Shown here in pieces: positions 25,875-37,633 of a stretch of 64,000 nt of DNA. Location of the stretch: the NCBI GenBank assembly GCA_001599935.1, contig BCIJ01000029.1:73331-137330 (forward strand), in the 5' to 3' direction. The stretch comes from Holtermannia corniformis. Taxonomy: Eukaryota; Basidiomycota; Tremellomycetes; Holtermanniales. The position numbers and the translations under genes are program-made. The notes under the pieces are model-generated. The model was not told where the DNA came from. It saw nothing but the letters and a program-made list of their open reading frames with translations, and searched no databases. How positions within the stretch are numbered: the first letter of the stretch is position 1; every line of letters begins with the position of its first letter.

Positions 25875-26351
25875 ATGAAAGGAAGGTGCCGCAAAACAAA
25901 ATCACAGCTGTGCAAAAGTTCTTCGGTCAATTCTCTGGAGTTTTATCGTCAGCAGCGTCAACGCACATCACGATTGACTTCAGCTCCTGCCATAGTTCTG
26001 GCCAAAGCATGGTACTTGACGCTGCAAGCCTGCGATAAAGACCGACATGCCTGATGTTGCGTCTGTCAAGCCGCCACTTGCAGCGACCTATTCAAACTGC
26101 CACATCGCTGCGCCACACCACAGACGGTCTGCAACTCATGTGAGGCTTGCGGAAGTGCTTCCACTGCTAATCGCCATACATGGCTCAGATAAGAAGAGGG
26201 CTGTGGTGGAGCTTGACGAGCCCAAGATCGGAACGGCTTGCGTGTCGCGTTTCGTCCTCCCCTAATCGAGTTACACTGCACATCGTCCGCACAATGTCGC
26301 GGTGTAACCTCAAAGTCCTGTTTCAAGTCGAGGCTGTAGTCAACACATGCA
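25875..26351. other. Intergenic stretch without recognised gene
   Basis: Between the tRNA remnant and the PTPA stop. Only short overlapping frames with no family resemblance. Confidence 0.5.
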
Positions 26352-27779
26352 TCAACTCTTACGCGCCCATGGAGCTTGCGTGCTTGGTTGAGCACGCGCT
26401 CCCAGTCCATCCTGCGCTCGAGTTCGGGTCGGCACGCTGGCCTGGTTCGGGTCCATGCTTGCTTGCCACGGCACCCGCGTTGGAGCCAACCCCTCGTACC
26501 CTCGTTCTCGTAATCCTCCCTCCTGTGCACCGACGTCGACGTTGAGTGGATACAGCCCGACGTCTGGACCCCAGGTTGTCTCGTCGAGATAGAGGTGCTG
26601 TACGACGACGCGCTTGGCGAGTACCTCTGCTTGATACATCTTCTGTAGGCCGCTGCACGGTTTCGTAAAGGATGGGAAGGAAGAGAGCTCGTGTAGTAGG
26701 GGCTGCAATAGGCTTAGCGGTGCTTGAACGACGGCAATGACGTACAGAGTGCTCTCGGAAAGGGCCGGTCTTGAACTCAAAGACCCGCCTTAGACTGAGC
26801 GTCCACAGGTCTGTTGGCTCATGCCGTAGATCACGAGCGTTTTCTAGGGCCATTGTTGGGGTTATATCGGAGCCTGTCTTTGTGAGCGCTCAGATCCCGA
26901 CAGGCCATCAAGACACACCGAGTAGCTGGGCCGAGCCAAATATGTAGCTGGTCGTGATGAGACTCGGTCTTGGGGCCAAGAGCAACTTACGGGAGAAAGC
27001 AGTAGTCGTCCAAGCCCCAGACGCCATGGCTTCCGGCAGGTTCTAGTCGATAGGTATGCTGAAGCAAAGTGACGAGCTCGAGATACCTATGCGGTGTCAG
27101 TGCCGCCTAACGCTGGGAACAACTGACCTTGGGAATACTCGAAGAAACAATTCATCCTCGACCGCTTCAGCACGCTCATCCGATACGGTGCCGTCGCCAT
27201 GCAGCCAACCGCGCTCTGTAAGCACCCACAGCGCGAGTACAAAGCTCAGCTCGTGGCCGCTACCATAGTCCAATCTCGTCGGGTGACCAAAGGCATGCGA
27301 GTCGAGCAGCAAAGGCAGGACTGCAGGCAAGTGTGGCTCGAGCTCGGGCAAGCTCGCCAAGTGTGCAGGTAGCCGCTGTACTGAGTCAAACTGTGAACAT
27401 CTTGTCTGCATCGCTGCTCACCTGCCGTACGAGCTCGTGATATGACCTGAACGCGAGATTGCCGAAACGCTGCGATGCGGCGTGAGGGGGCACCTCTTGC
27501 ACCCAATCGATCATCATGTCGAGCGTGCGCAGGAGAGATTTGATTCTCTGCCTGATCAGTCACAGTGCTGCGATGCTCACGAGTAGTTCGCACCTCGCTC
27601 GGCGTCCCCTCATCCGACTTGTGTATATGCTTGCCCTTCAACTTGGACGCACGGAGAAAGACCCATGTTACGAATGCCCGGTAGCCTGTTGAAGCTTGCC
27701 AAGCGGTGACATCGCTCTCAGACTTGATGCGCAAAGCCGGCAAGGTGGATGGCCCTGCGTGTGCGCTCGACATTGTCAT
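26352..27779 (-). CDS. PTPA: PP2A activator PTPA (Rrd-type peptidyl-prolyl isomerase)
   Basis: Activates PP2A catalytic subunits and has peptidyl-prolyl isomerase activity. The start is at 27779 (or ATG 27773). Visible family segments in order: [20 protein letters not shown], the hallmark [35 protein letters not shown] then [26 protein letters not shown] and [19 protein letters not shown]. Exons are split by roughly 40-50 nt introns. After the usual end there is a Gly/Arg-rich, non-conserved tail of about 65 residues ending APWARKS. Rrd1 versus Rrd2 cannot be decided. Confidence 0.9.
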
Positions 27780-27901
27780 GGTCGCTCCGAAGGTCAGCTT
27801 GGTTGTCTTCGATGATTAGGATCGAGTTTGTAGTTGATTAGATAAGCCGCATTAGCAATACGCCAATAACTCGACGTCTTCGCCTCAGACCATCGACATC
27901 A

Positions 27902-28295
27902 ATGCCCCCAAGGTTGCCAAAGCTCACACTGTACACGGGAGGGAAAGAGTGTAGCCTCTGCGAGGTGCGTTAAACAACCTACGGGTCGACGTTGACTCGG
28001 TCAGGTCGCCAAAGTGGAACTCGCACAACTGCGTAAGACTACCCCGTTCAACCTCGAGCTCTTCAACATCCGTTCACCGCCTCCAGAAGTCGATGCATGG
28101 GAGGCGAAGAAGTGGAGGCGAGCGTACCAGTACGATATCGTGCGTCCGCTGGTCTACTATCGACCGTGTTGATCGTCGCAGCCGGTACTTCATCTCGAAG
28201 GCTCGCGAGTGCAGAAACACCGCATTGACAAGGACGCATTGAGGGCCAAGATTGAGCAGTGGCAAAAGACGCAAGAGGAGTCGCTGGACCTGTAG
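27902..28295 (+). CDS. Glutaredoxin-like small protein (DUF836 / C5orf63 type)
   Basis: Exons 27902-27964, 28005-28139 and 28182-28295 give 103 aa. The thioredoxin-fold features are LYTGGKECSLCEVAKVEL, with a CSLC redox-type motif, and the cis-Pro segment DIPVLHLEG. A Lys/Gln-rich C-terminal helix ends the protein. Substrate unknown. Its promoter is shared divergently with PTPA (about 120 bp). The next gene's ATG follows its stop after only 12 nt. Confidence 0.85.
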
Positions 28296-28307
28296 GCGTC
28301 AAAGGCC

Positions 28308-29838
28308 ATGCCGACTGAGGCGCCGCGTCCGAGCCCAACTGCCAATACTACGACAGCCTTCACCCCGTTTCGACCTTTGAGTTCCGCGTATCCAACTCTG
28401 ACCACCTCGCAGCAACTCGGGACGAACAACCATGAGCCGCGAGCTGCAGCTGTGACGGTATCTATATCCAAGGAGCCCCTCGGAAGCGATTCACTGCCGC
28501 CATGGCGAACAGCCGTAGGACGTGCATTCCTCGTGATCGATTCGGAGTTTGGCAATTGGACTGGCGAGAATCTGTATCCCCTGCCCAACTACGACTTGCC
28601 TGCACCAGCCTCGACGCCGTCAAGACCCTCCGTCTCACTTCCCCCACCACTTGGCTCGCCGCCGCCACCACCACCCACCGACCCTCCTCCAGCAGACGAT
28701 GCACCGCCGCCGCCGCCTCCGCCCGATAGCCCTCCCGTGCTGCCTGCCGAGCCGTATCCGAGCCCACCGCGCAAGCGTATACGACTCGAGGATGACAATG
28801 TGCGACCGCAGCTTCCCACCGCTGAAGAGATACGAGAAATGGCGGCTCAAGCTGAGCGTCACGCCGACGTCTATCTCGAAATTATACAAGAGACGTTTGC
28901 CAACTTTAGCGATGCACAAGTCGGTCTGCTCGGCTACAAGCAGGACATCGCCCTAGACGCTGTTCAGCGGATGATCCAATGGGACGATTCGGCCGGCAGC
29001 AATCGCTACGGTCTGCTCGAGGACGAAAGTGTGATTAATTTCGAGATTCGCGAGGCAAAGCCCGTTCAAGCTGGCCGGTGAGTAAGCGAGTCTGAGCACA
29101 AGCTGCTACTGACCTTCTTAGTCCCTGTTGGAACTGTGGCGAGCTAGGTCATGCGTACGGCCGCTGTCCGCGGCCACGCAATCGCTCCCGCATCAATCGA
29201 GCTCGTGACGATTTTCAAGCCGAGCAAAGCGAGCGTCAGGACATTGCAGCGTTCGGCCGGTTCTTTGACGATCCAGGCTCGACGAATAACTCACAGAGCC
29301 GTAACCTCGAGCTGCTGCAGCGCTTCAAGCCAGGTCAAGTCAGCGCCGATTTGCATCGCGCAGTGTTTGCAATAGCGGACAATGGGAGCGACATTGAGCT
29401 CGACTATGGTTCTGCCGACGAGACTGATGTATCGACCAGGCGTGACTACCCCTGGTTCGAGGGGATGCTCAAATGGGGTTATCCTCCGGGTTGGATCGCT
29501 GGCAAAGGTATGTCAACCTATGTTGATGACTGGCTGACTCCTCAGATCCCATGGAAGCCTGCCGTGCGCTCATTGAGAAACGGGCACGGCTCAGACGAGC
29601 GACCGCTGAGCAGACGTCGGTTGATGAAGAATCCGAGGACGAGCTGCAAGTCTATGGCGGCGATCTGGGCGTGTCTGTGGCGTCGTCAATAATGGCCACA
29701 CCTCGGACAGCATCAGCAGCAGCGCCACCCTCACGTATCACGCCTCGACTACGCTGGGTCGACTACCATACCGCTGCATTTTCTTCAGACCACTTGACCG
29801 CGTATCGGCCGGAAAATCCTTTCCCATTGGCTCTGTGA
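28308..29838 (+). CDS. ZCCHC8-like zinc knuckle / PSP-domain RNA-processing protein
   Basis: Exons 28308-29077, 29122-29507 and 29546-29838 give 482 aa. A long proline-rich N-terminal half contains uninterrupted Pro runs. A CCHC knuckle CWNCGELGHAYGRCP follows, split from the preceding exon at its first residue. The PSP domain is YPWFEGMLKWGYPPGWIAG. This order matches ZCCHC8, the scaffold of the nuclear exosome-targeting NEXT complex, and related spliceosome-associated proteins; assignment to a NEXT-like role is inference. The second intron splits the end of the PSP region. Confidence 0.82.
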
Positions 29839-29949
29839 GCTTGTTGATCTGTCCATCTGTAGCATATGCATATGCCTGTCTATACATCGCCTATACACAA
29901 TGGTCTCCCAGAAAGCAGTGCACACGTCTCAATGCTTCACTTGACACAA

Positions 29950-32900
29950 TCAGGGTCCGTTGGGTGGGTAGTGATGAGGCGGGTGTTCGTAGATCGGCGT
30001 GATGTTGGTCGCGATGTACGGGTAGTTTGAGTTGCCGTCAGGCTGCGAGGGCATGGCGGGGTAGGCTTGCTGCTGCATATTGTATTGGTGGTCGAGAAGG
30101 TGAGCGTCAACTGGAAAATATGACATGTCCGCCGGAGGGAGGGGCGAGTGCGGACTCGCGCGTTGTTGAGCATGGTTCTGTGCCGCATAGTAGGTATACG
30201 ATGGCGAGACTTGATGCGGGGGCTGAGCAAGTGACAGAGGGTAGTCGGGGATCTCGGTATGCCATTGAGGTTTGACCTCGGCCGGCTCCTCGCGCTGCTC
30301 ATACCCCGGCTCGCTCTCATTCCGCATGTGCGGGAAGCCAAAAGCCTGCCCAGGGTGTACGTGATCGTAAACGGGCGAGGCGAGGTTGGATCCACTCGTC
30401 TCATTCGGCGAGTCGGAGAGCGAGGGAGGTAGCTCTTGTGAGGCAATCACGTTGCTTGGCAGCGCCTGCAAGACGTCGTAGCCTGCCAGCGAATGACTTG
30501 CCATACTGATAGGGTTCCATGGACCGCTTGCGTCGGGATCATAGAGGTTACCAATGGACGAGGGTGGGACTTGACCGCTTGGCTCGCGAGCTTGACGACT
30601 TGCCCATACACGACGAAGGCTAGTCAAGTCAGCTTGCTGCAGCGAAAGAACACAGGCGAATGACTTTTCCGATCGCTCCTTGGCCTTTGCAAAGCCCCAC
30701 CGCAACTCCTACACGGTGTAAGCGTGGTCGGCAGAGTGACACATGGACCCACGTTGAGAGCTTGCAAACACAAAGCGACATCCTCGTCCGAGCCATTCTC
30801 TCGCGCAAGCATCAACGCACAGTAGTACGTGCCATCTGAAAACGTCAGCGTGGTTCACAACAGCGAATCAGAACGCACCCCGTACAAGACTTGCATCCCA
30901 TTCGAAGAACCTGTGACCGTCAGACAAATGCTCAGCGCTTTGTATCGCCACTCACCTCGTTCCCAGATGCTCCCGGACGATCTGCAGAATCTGCTTCGTC
31001 TTGACCTCGCACTTGTCACGGGCAATCTCGTGCAAATGTTGGATATCGATGTACGCCTGTCGCTTGGCCTCGTCTTTGGCTGAACCCTCGCCAACCGACA
31101 GGTCTGTCAAGAAAGCACCCGAAGGATCTGGTGAGACCGCAGACACCATGTGCGTCAAACGATGCTCGAGAGACTCGCGGATGACGTTTTGCGCTTCGAA
31201 GAGGAAGATTTTCTGCCGATCGTTAGCGGCCAGGTAGGGCCGACGTCTAGAGCGTAGCTCACCCAGCCATCCGCAAAGCGCGTGATCTCCTCTTGACGGA
31301 TGTGGCTGCTCTCTCCAGCCCAACGGACTGCCTCGAACTCTTCCCAACATCGCTCAAGCGCTTCCCAGGCTTGGTGTAAGCTGGCGGGATCCACGCGCTC
31401 GCGCTTGCGAGCTCGCGGTCCCGTCAACGCGCGATGAATGGATCGACAGGCGATCTGTAATTCATGAGCTCAAAATGAAGCCGCGCAAGACGACTGACGG
31501 CCAGTCTGATGGGTGCCGTGGCGAATTTGGCCGCGGCTTGATACGTCGTCGACGTCTTGACGAGAGCGCCTTGCTGTTGCAGTGCGTCTTGCAGCGTCTC
31601 CATGTCCTCCTCGTCCCTGTATCGTCAGATCTGATGTTCCCCGACGAAGCACAACTCACAGGATCATCCGACCGCCCTTGAGACCTGTGGTGATGCCCTC
31701 GTGTACGAACGCGTCTGACACTGTTAGCCCGACGTCGGGCAATCGCGTTGAACTCACACCAGTAGATCCTTACACGGACCATGTGCCCAACTCCGGTCGA
31801 GTCGCCGTCAGAACCACCGTTTGCAGCCGATGCAGATGCAGGCATGCCATCATAGTTGATGGCGGCGAACGAGCACAAGCTATACACTTGGCTAACGGCC
31901 TGCTCGTACATCGAGAGGCGCTCGAGCGGCGGCGCAATCCCTGAAGAATCAGCCACTGCACCACCGGCACGCCAGCAACTCACCATCCGTCAGTGGTAAC
32001 ACGAGCAGCATACATCGAACGCCGTCCCACGTCGGCCGGCGCATCAACGCCGCATCGTCAATCTCCTTCAAAACGACGCGGATCGCAGCTTGGGTGTTTC
32101 GTCGCCTCACTTCACGTTGCGCCTCGCGCTCGACTTCGCTAACACTTCCACCGCCCTCTGGCACGTCGAGCTCGCCGCGTTCGTTGACGCCGTAGCTGCA
32201 GGCCCAGGCGTAGAGTACGTGGCACAAGATGGCGCCTTCGGGTCCCATGGCGGCGGCTGACGGTGGATGCGCAGCCAGAAAGCGCTGCGGAAATGAGATG
32301 GGGTCGATGATCGGCCCTGCCTTGTATCAGTTTGGTATCAAGCCGAGCCGGACATGACCAACGCTGGATCAGCAGTCGCTTGAAAAAGGCACTTTCGAAG
32401 AACTCGCGCGTAAGCTCGGGCAGCGCACCGACCAGAGAAAGCGATCCGCGGCGGCTGTAGCGTTCCGATGAGCCGTCTGCGCCGCCCGATGAGGAGCTCG
32501 ATGCTTGTATCGAAGGTTCGGGTCCGGGTCCAGAAGAGCTCGCTTGAGTTTTGGCGGCTTTGCCGTACAATGCCTCGACCTCTGAGATCCGTTTTCCTCG
32601 ACGAAGCTGCTTTGCAGCCTTGAGCGGTGCGAATTCATCGCTGAAACATCAGCAACTTGAATGCACTCGGCACTTGCTTACACGCAGACGACATTGCGTT
32701 CAAGACAATTCGTGCACGACACCTTGACACCCTTGCCCTTTGCTTTGGACCCGGAGCCAGCCTTGCGCTTGCCGGCATGCTCCTCGACAGCCTCGCGCTC
32801 GGCCTCCTCCTGCTTCGCCTTGAGATCACACTTGACCCGTCGGTGGCGACAAGCGCCGCAAGCTGAGAATTGCGAGCGCGGCGCCTTGACCGGCCCGGCT

Positions 32901-33346
32901 TTTGATGTTTGCGTCGCTTGCGGTGGGTATTGAGTGGCCGGCTGAGAAGTCCAGGCTGTACTGCCGTGCGGCGGTGGCATGGCCAAAGATGACTGATAAG
33001 CCATGTTGGATGCCTGCTGAGGAAAATAGGCTGATCCCGGCTGCGGCACCATATGCTGTGGCATGTATCCATTAGCCATTGGATACATCTGTTGCTGCTG
33101 TAGATGCGGTGGGACCTCTGAAATCGGCGACTCGTCCGAGTTGGACCCGCCCGAGGGAAAGTATCCACCGTGTTGTACTTGTCGGTAGTCGAGATGAGGT
33201 GGAGCATTGTGGAGGGGTGGGACGCCAAGGTGACTGGGCGGCAGCTGCGAATTTGGTGATACGAGCGGGGTTGAAGCGAACGGGAAGGTCGCGAGGTGGA
33301 GCGGCGGTGGTGGTGGCCTCGACGGGTCCCGGTACGGGTGGCTCAT
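29950..33346 (-). CDS. Zn2Cys6 fungal transcription factor with long inter-cysteine loop
   Basis: ATG at 33346 is the first in frame. The N-terminal 140 or so residues are Pro/Gln-rich. The zinc cluster is CGACRHRRVKC, then about 40 Lys/Glu/Gly-rich residues, then CTNCLERNVVC, followed by a basic KQLRRGKRISEVEALYG segment. A fungal transcription-factor middle region begins with LTREFFESAFFKRLLIQRW. Many short introns follow, and the C-terminus is Tyr/Pro/His-rich. The cluster layout resembles basidiomycete PRIB-like regulators as I recall them. Target genes unknown. Confidence 0.8.
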
Positions 33347-35504
33347 GCCTCGACTGACCGCGATCACCGCGACGCTGGCCGCTGAAAAGGGCCAAGAGGG
33401 TGACGAACCCGGTGCGCTTTAAGGCGAGCGGCTAGCGTCTTGCAAATTGCCGCACGCTCCCTTGCTTGTTTGTCGATCAAGCGTGTGTGTGTGTGTCAGG
33501 AAGGCGGCTTGCGGCGGTGCTCTGTTGCCAAGAATAACGGCTGGGTTCGGTGGGACGGATGGCCGATAGATTGGATTGAAAGGACGGCGAGCTCTGGGAG
33601 GGCACGGGCGCCATTGTCAGCACAGACGGTCAGAAGCAGGTCGCGGCGACGATCTTGGGCGGCAGAGGCGCGGGCCATCATCACGCTCGGTCACCTCCTT
33701 TGCAGAGGTCAGAGCGTCTGCTGGCATCACCGCTGTGCGTAAGCCTGAGCGGCGGCGGCGGCGGGACAGCCCGAGGCTGACAGCATGCTGATCGAGATCG
33801 CGCTCGGGCCATCAAGCCCTGACGAGCTCTTAAGCACGGCCACGGCAGTCATCTAGCCAACGCCGCCATCAGCGGTCGGCAGGGCTCGAGCGCGAGCTCT
33901 GGGTGGCCGCTGATCGGTCTGACGTCGTCAAACGTGTGTACGAGCTAGAAGCTCTAGGGTGACAAGACCCGCTAATTGCCCCAGCGGGACGAGCACAGAC
34001 GTCGACCAACCTACTCACCGGCCGAGCTTAGCTCCACTCGATGCACACTCCCGCGTTCCCTGCTTCCTTTGGCCGTGCGAGAATGGTAACCTTGTTGCCA
34101 GTACTGACGAGGAGACCCTGACACCCTCCCTCGGACGGCAAACGTCGCTCACCGAGCGTGTGAGAGAGGCAAGCCCGACCGCTGTGTTGACAGGGTTCTG
34201 ATGATCACTGCCAGACTTTACCGCCAGTGACCGTGCACAGCTCGGCCTCGGCGATGCACCCTGGGCAGTGTCCACGGCGGTGGACAGCGACGTGGTGATA
34301 AGGGCAAAGGCGAGGCGGAGGCGTCTCACCCAGCACAAGGAATGCTCGGGCAGTGCTGCTGAGGCTGGGATTGAGTTTTGCTGATTACAGCGTCTCCTTC
34401 TCGGGCGATTGGCAGTGGCGTCGGCTAGTGGCGTCTTTTCGTCGTCGCACCGCCCGGCAACATATGCATCCGGCTCCCCAGAGCGTAAAGACCTGTCAGC
34501 AACGATGCCCTTGCCGAGAGGCGGCACCGCTCCCACCGATGTCGACAGCCTTGCGGCGGTTACTATCCCTGGGGTCCATTACGAGACGGGTACACCCTGA
34601 CGCTGTGCGAGACATCCCTCTGGCAGGTGCCTGGCGCTGAGCTGATAACGGCGTGGAGATCGCTCTTTCGGAGCAAAGCTTCGTTGTGCCGATAGAGTGC
34701 TGAGCTTGCGCGCACTGACAGTTATCCCGAGCCTCTAGGCACTCACTGCCTAGCCGCGCAACGCGCCGGGTTTATCGGATTCCAGCAGTTGATTAGCGTA
34801 GCGACTCGGAGCAAGGCCCGCAACTCGTCCGATGCATGCCACTCTCCAAAGTCTCAGCTGCGCAGCAAGTCAGCCGCCGCCTAGACCAGGCGAGTAGTAC
34901 AGAATTCGCTTCATCGGACCGGACTCCCTCTCATGGAGCCCTGCGTGCTTACGAAACGTCAGCTGCTTGGGCGCCAACTGAAATCGACCATAGGGTTCAG
35001 GCAAGTCGGGGGCATTTGCGGTAGCTTGCCTGCAGGCGCAGCTGTTGCCGTCGCTGGTAGAGTTCAGCAGTAAAGCAAGCTGTTGCCTTGGCGACGTATG
35101 CTGCATCGAGCCGGGCGCCGTTGGCGCTTGCAAATTGTTCGAATCGGTCATACTCGGCGTCGGGTATGCTAAAGCGGGTATGTATGTGCTGCGACGACGA
35201 GCACTCTACAGAGTGGTGCTTGGAGCCAACCCCAGAGTCTCAAAGCAACAGCACGGGTAGCGACGTGCTGTGGCGCAGTGGGACTGGTGTTCGCTATGGG
35301 CCACCCGTCGTGAAGCAGAGTTCGCGCGGCGGCTGTTGATTCATACGAGGGATGCGTTTGTGTGCAGGGAGCTAGTAATGACGCCAATCATCATCGAACC
35401 CCAAGTCACCTCGCTCGTCAACGAGACTCTCGTACATCCCAGTACAGCTCGTCTTTTTCGGACCTCATACAATATTACCACCTGTTCAATACCTTCTATC
35501 GACC
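33347..35504. other. 2.2-kb stretch with no recognised gene
   Basis: Lies between two minus-strand genes. Frames here are short, overlap on both strands and show no family motif. Texture is similar to the long-intron interiors. It includes a short GT run near 33490. It may hold the transcription-factor promoter or an unrecognised RNA gene. Confidence 0.5.
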
Positions 35505-37504
35505 TCAGCTCTGCATATCCCAACCGCCCCGCGGCGTCATTGGCAACCACTCGCCCGGACGCCCCACGCCGAACCGTCGCACTTCTTCAGGAGGGCTCGC
35601 AATCAGTCGCTCTATCAGTGTCGGCAGTGAGCCGTGCCGCCGCGCCTCGGCGACATAGCGGGCAAGCTCGAGGTGGATCGTCGGGTAGTAGGTTGTTGAC
35701 GCTTTGCGGATCGTCTGGACACCGTGAGCGAGTGGATGTTGCCAAAGCACAAGCACGTACGACGAGGATGCGGTCCATGCCAGACAGCATGAGGTCGTCG
35801 TGCAGTCGTTTGGCTGCCGCCGGGTCTTGCGCAGCGATGGTGCGCGAAAGCGTGTTGAGCAGGCGGAAGTGGGTAGTCTTATTCGTTACGTTAGAGCCAT
35901 GTATGGTAACGAGGACCACGCACGACATAGTTCATTGCTTCATACTCGACGCCGCCGGTCGCCCCTCCTGGAGCAACCGGACGCTCGACCTTGGCTTCGT
36001 CGATTTCCTCGAGCGCCCAGAATTGATTACTGCCGTGGCACATGACCCTGTCCGGTGTGAGTTCCTACCCCATCTTTCTTTGATCAGCGCTTACCAGAAG
36101 TAGTCTCGGCAGATGTCGCTCATCTCTCCGACCCAAGCTCTGAACACGCGAGGCCGTCTCGCGACCTTGACAAACTCGTGGTGGTCCTTGGTTGGATCAT
36201 CGATGTCCGGGATCAGCAGGCTCCGTACGAAGGCAGGGATCTCGCGCGCCTTTGCGCTGCCTTGCGGAAAGAGGTCGAACAAGGCGAGCCAAAGATCGAG
36301 GATGATCTGCCGTGATGGAAGATCGCCTGGTTTCTTCTCAGAAAAGAGGAGTGCTGAGAGTGCAGGCCAGGGGTGTGGTGAGGCGTGGCGGAGTGCCTGT
36401 TTGCCAATCTCAGAGGTGCCGAGAGCCTTGATACATCGCAAGAGCTCATACAGGAGCTGGTCGTCGTGTTGCTCCTCGCTTTGACCATGTCAGCTCGAGC
36501 CATGCAAGTGGACTCGGACTCACCGCCATTCGACGTCCAGCAACTGTTGCAGTGTTGCAAGCAAATGCTTGTAGCCATCGGCATACACAAATTGTTGGAC
36601 CCAGCTGCGATTGTCAGTCATTGTAAACATGATGCGCGGCAGTATGCACTACTCACGAGGTACTCTCATGCCGCAACAGCATCCTGAGGGTCTTGACACG
36701 CGCAACATCCATGTCGACTGCTTTTTCGCTTGCAAGGAAATGCACGTAAGCGGATGGCTCCTCTTTGGCTTTGTCCTTGCCACTGGCACGCCCTAGCGAG
36801 CTACTCGCCGACTTTGACGCGAAGAACAGCGCTTTGCTTTGTTTCTTGCCGTTGCTTGCGAACTGCTGGGGTCTGCCCACGTCGATAGAGTGGCCCCGGA
36901 TAGGGGCTGTCGAAGGCGATACGAGCTCAAACTCGTCATTGTCGACCTTTACTGAGCTGCGATCTTGGCCTGTCACTTTGTCCAAAGAAGACGAGCTACG
37001 ACTCCGGCGAGGTGCGCGCCGCGATGGAGGTGGCACGGGGAGAACGGATCGTGCAGACTGCGATGATTCCAGCATCGATTGCTTGATGGGAGAATCGAGT
37101 GGCGCGAGCTTGGCTCGGAGTGACGGCGGAACTTGCAGTTTATCCTAAGCTACGATCAGCGAGGTGTCCTACACCAAGCACACGTCTGGACGCACAAGCA
37201 GTTTGTCAAACTCGCGATCCACCTGCCCTCCCGCTTCGTTCTCATCGTATACTTCTCTGTCAATCATCGAGATCCTGACATTACCGCCCCTCGGCTGCTT
37301 TTGACTGGCCGCATCATTCGCCCAGCTCAACCGAGTCCCGCTCGCTTGCCTCGCCTGAGTGTGCATCTGGTTTGCTCGCCCCGTGTTGACGCTGAGCACG
37401 GACGGGGGCATCGAAAGGTGTTTACTCGACACGGGTACGCCCGGACTGATCACAGGCGGCGGTCGCGCTGCTCTTGGCGGTGATGGGAACGCGTCCGCGC
37501 TCAT
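35505..37504 (-). CDS. Formin-like GBD/FH3 protein lacking FH1-FH2
   Basis: Starts MSADAFPSPPR at 37504. An intron with donor GTGCGT joins REFDKLL to DKLQVPPSLRAKL, the first helix of a diaphanous-type GTPase-binding domain. An armadillo-like region follows (YVHFLASEKAVDMDVARVK, LRCIKALGTSEIGKQAL, ILDLWLALFDLFP), then a segment near EMSDICRDYFWIFCHGSNQ and VAPGGATGGVEYEAMNYV. The frame ends at 35505 with no proline-rich FH1 or actin-nucleating FH2 downstream. Likely a Rho-regulated scaffold rather than an actin nucleator; inference. Confidence 0.72.
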
Positions 37505-37633
37505 TGCAGCCGCAGTCTCCGTCGTGGATGCTACCGTTGAGATGTCCCAATGGGTGGGGCAAGAGGCAGGGTGGATGATCCGTCAACAAGCAAAGTCAGT
37601 CGCGTGGCGTTACGTAATGCATCGTCGATCTGT

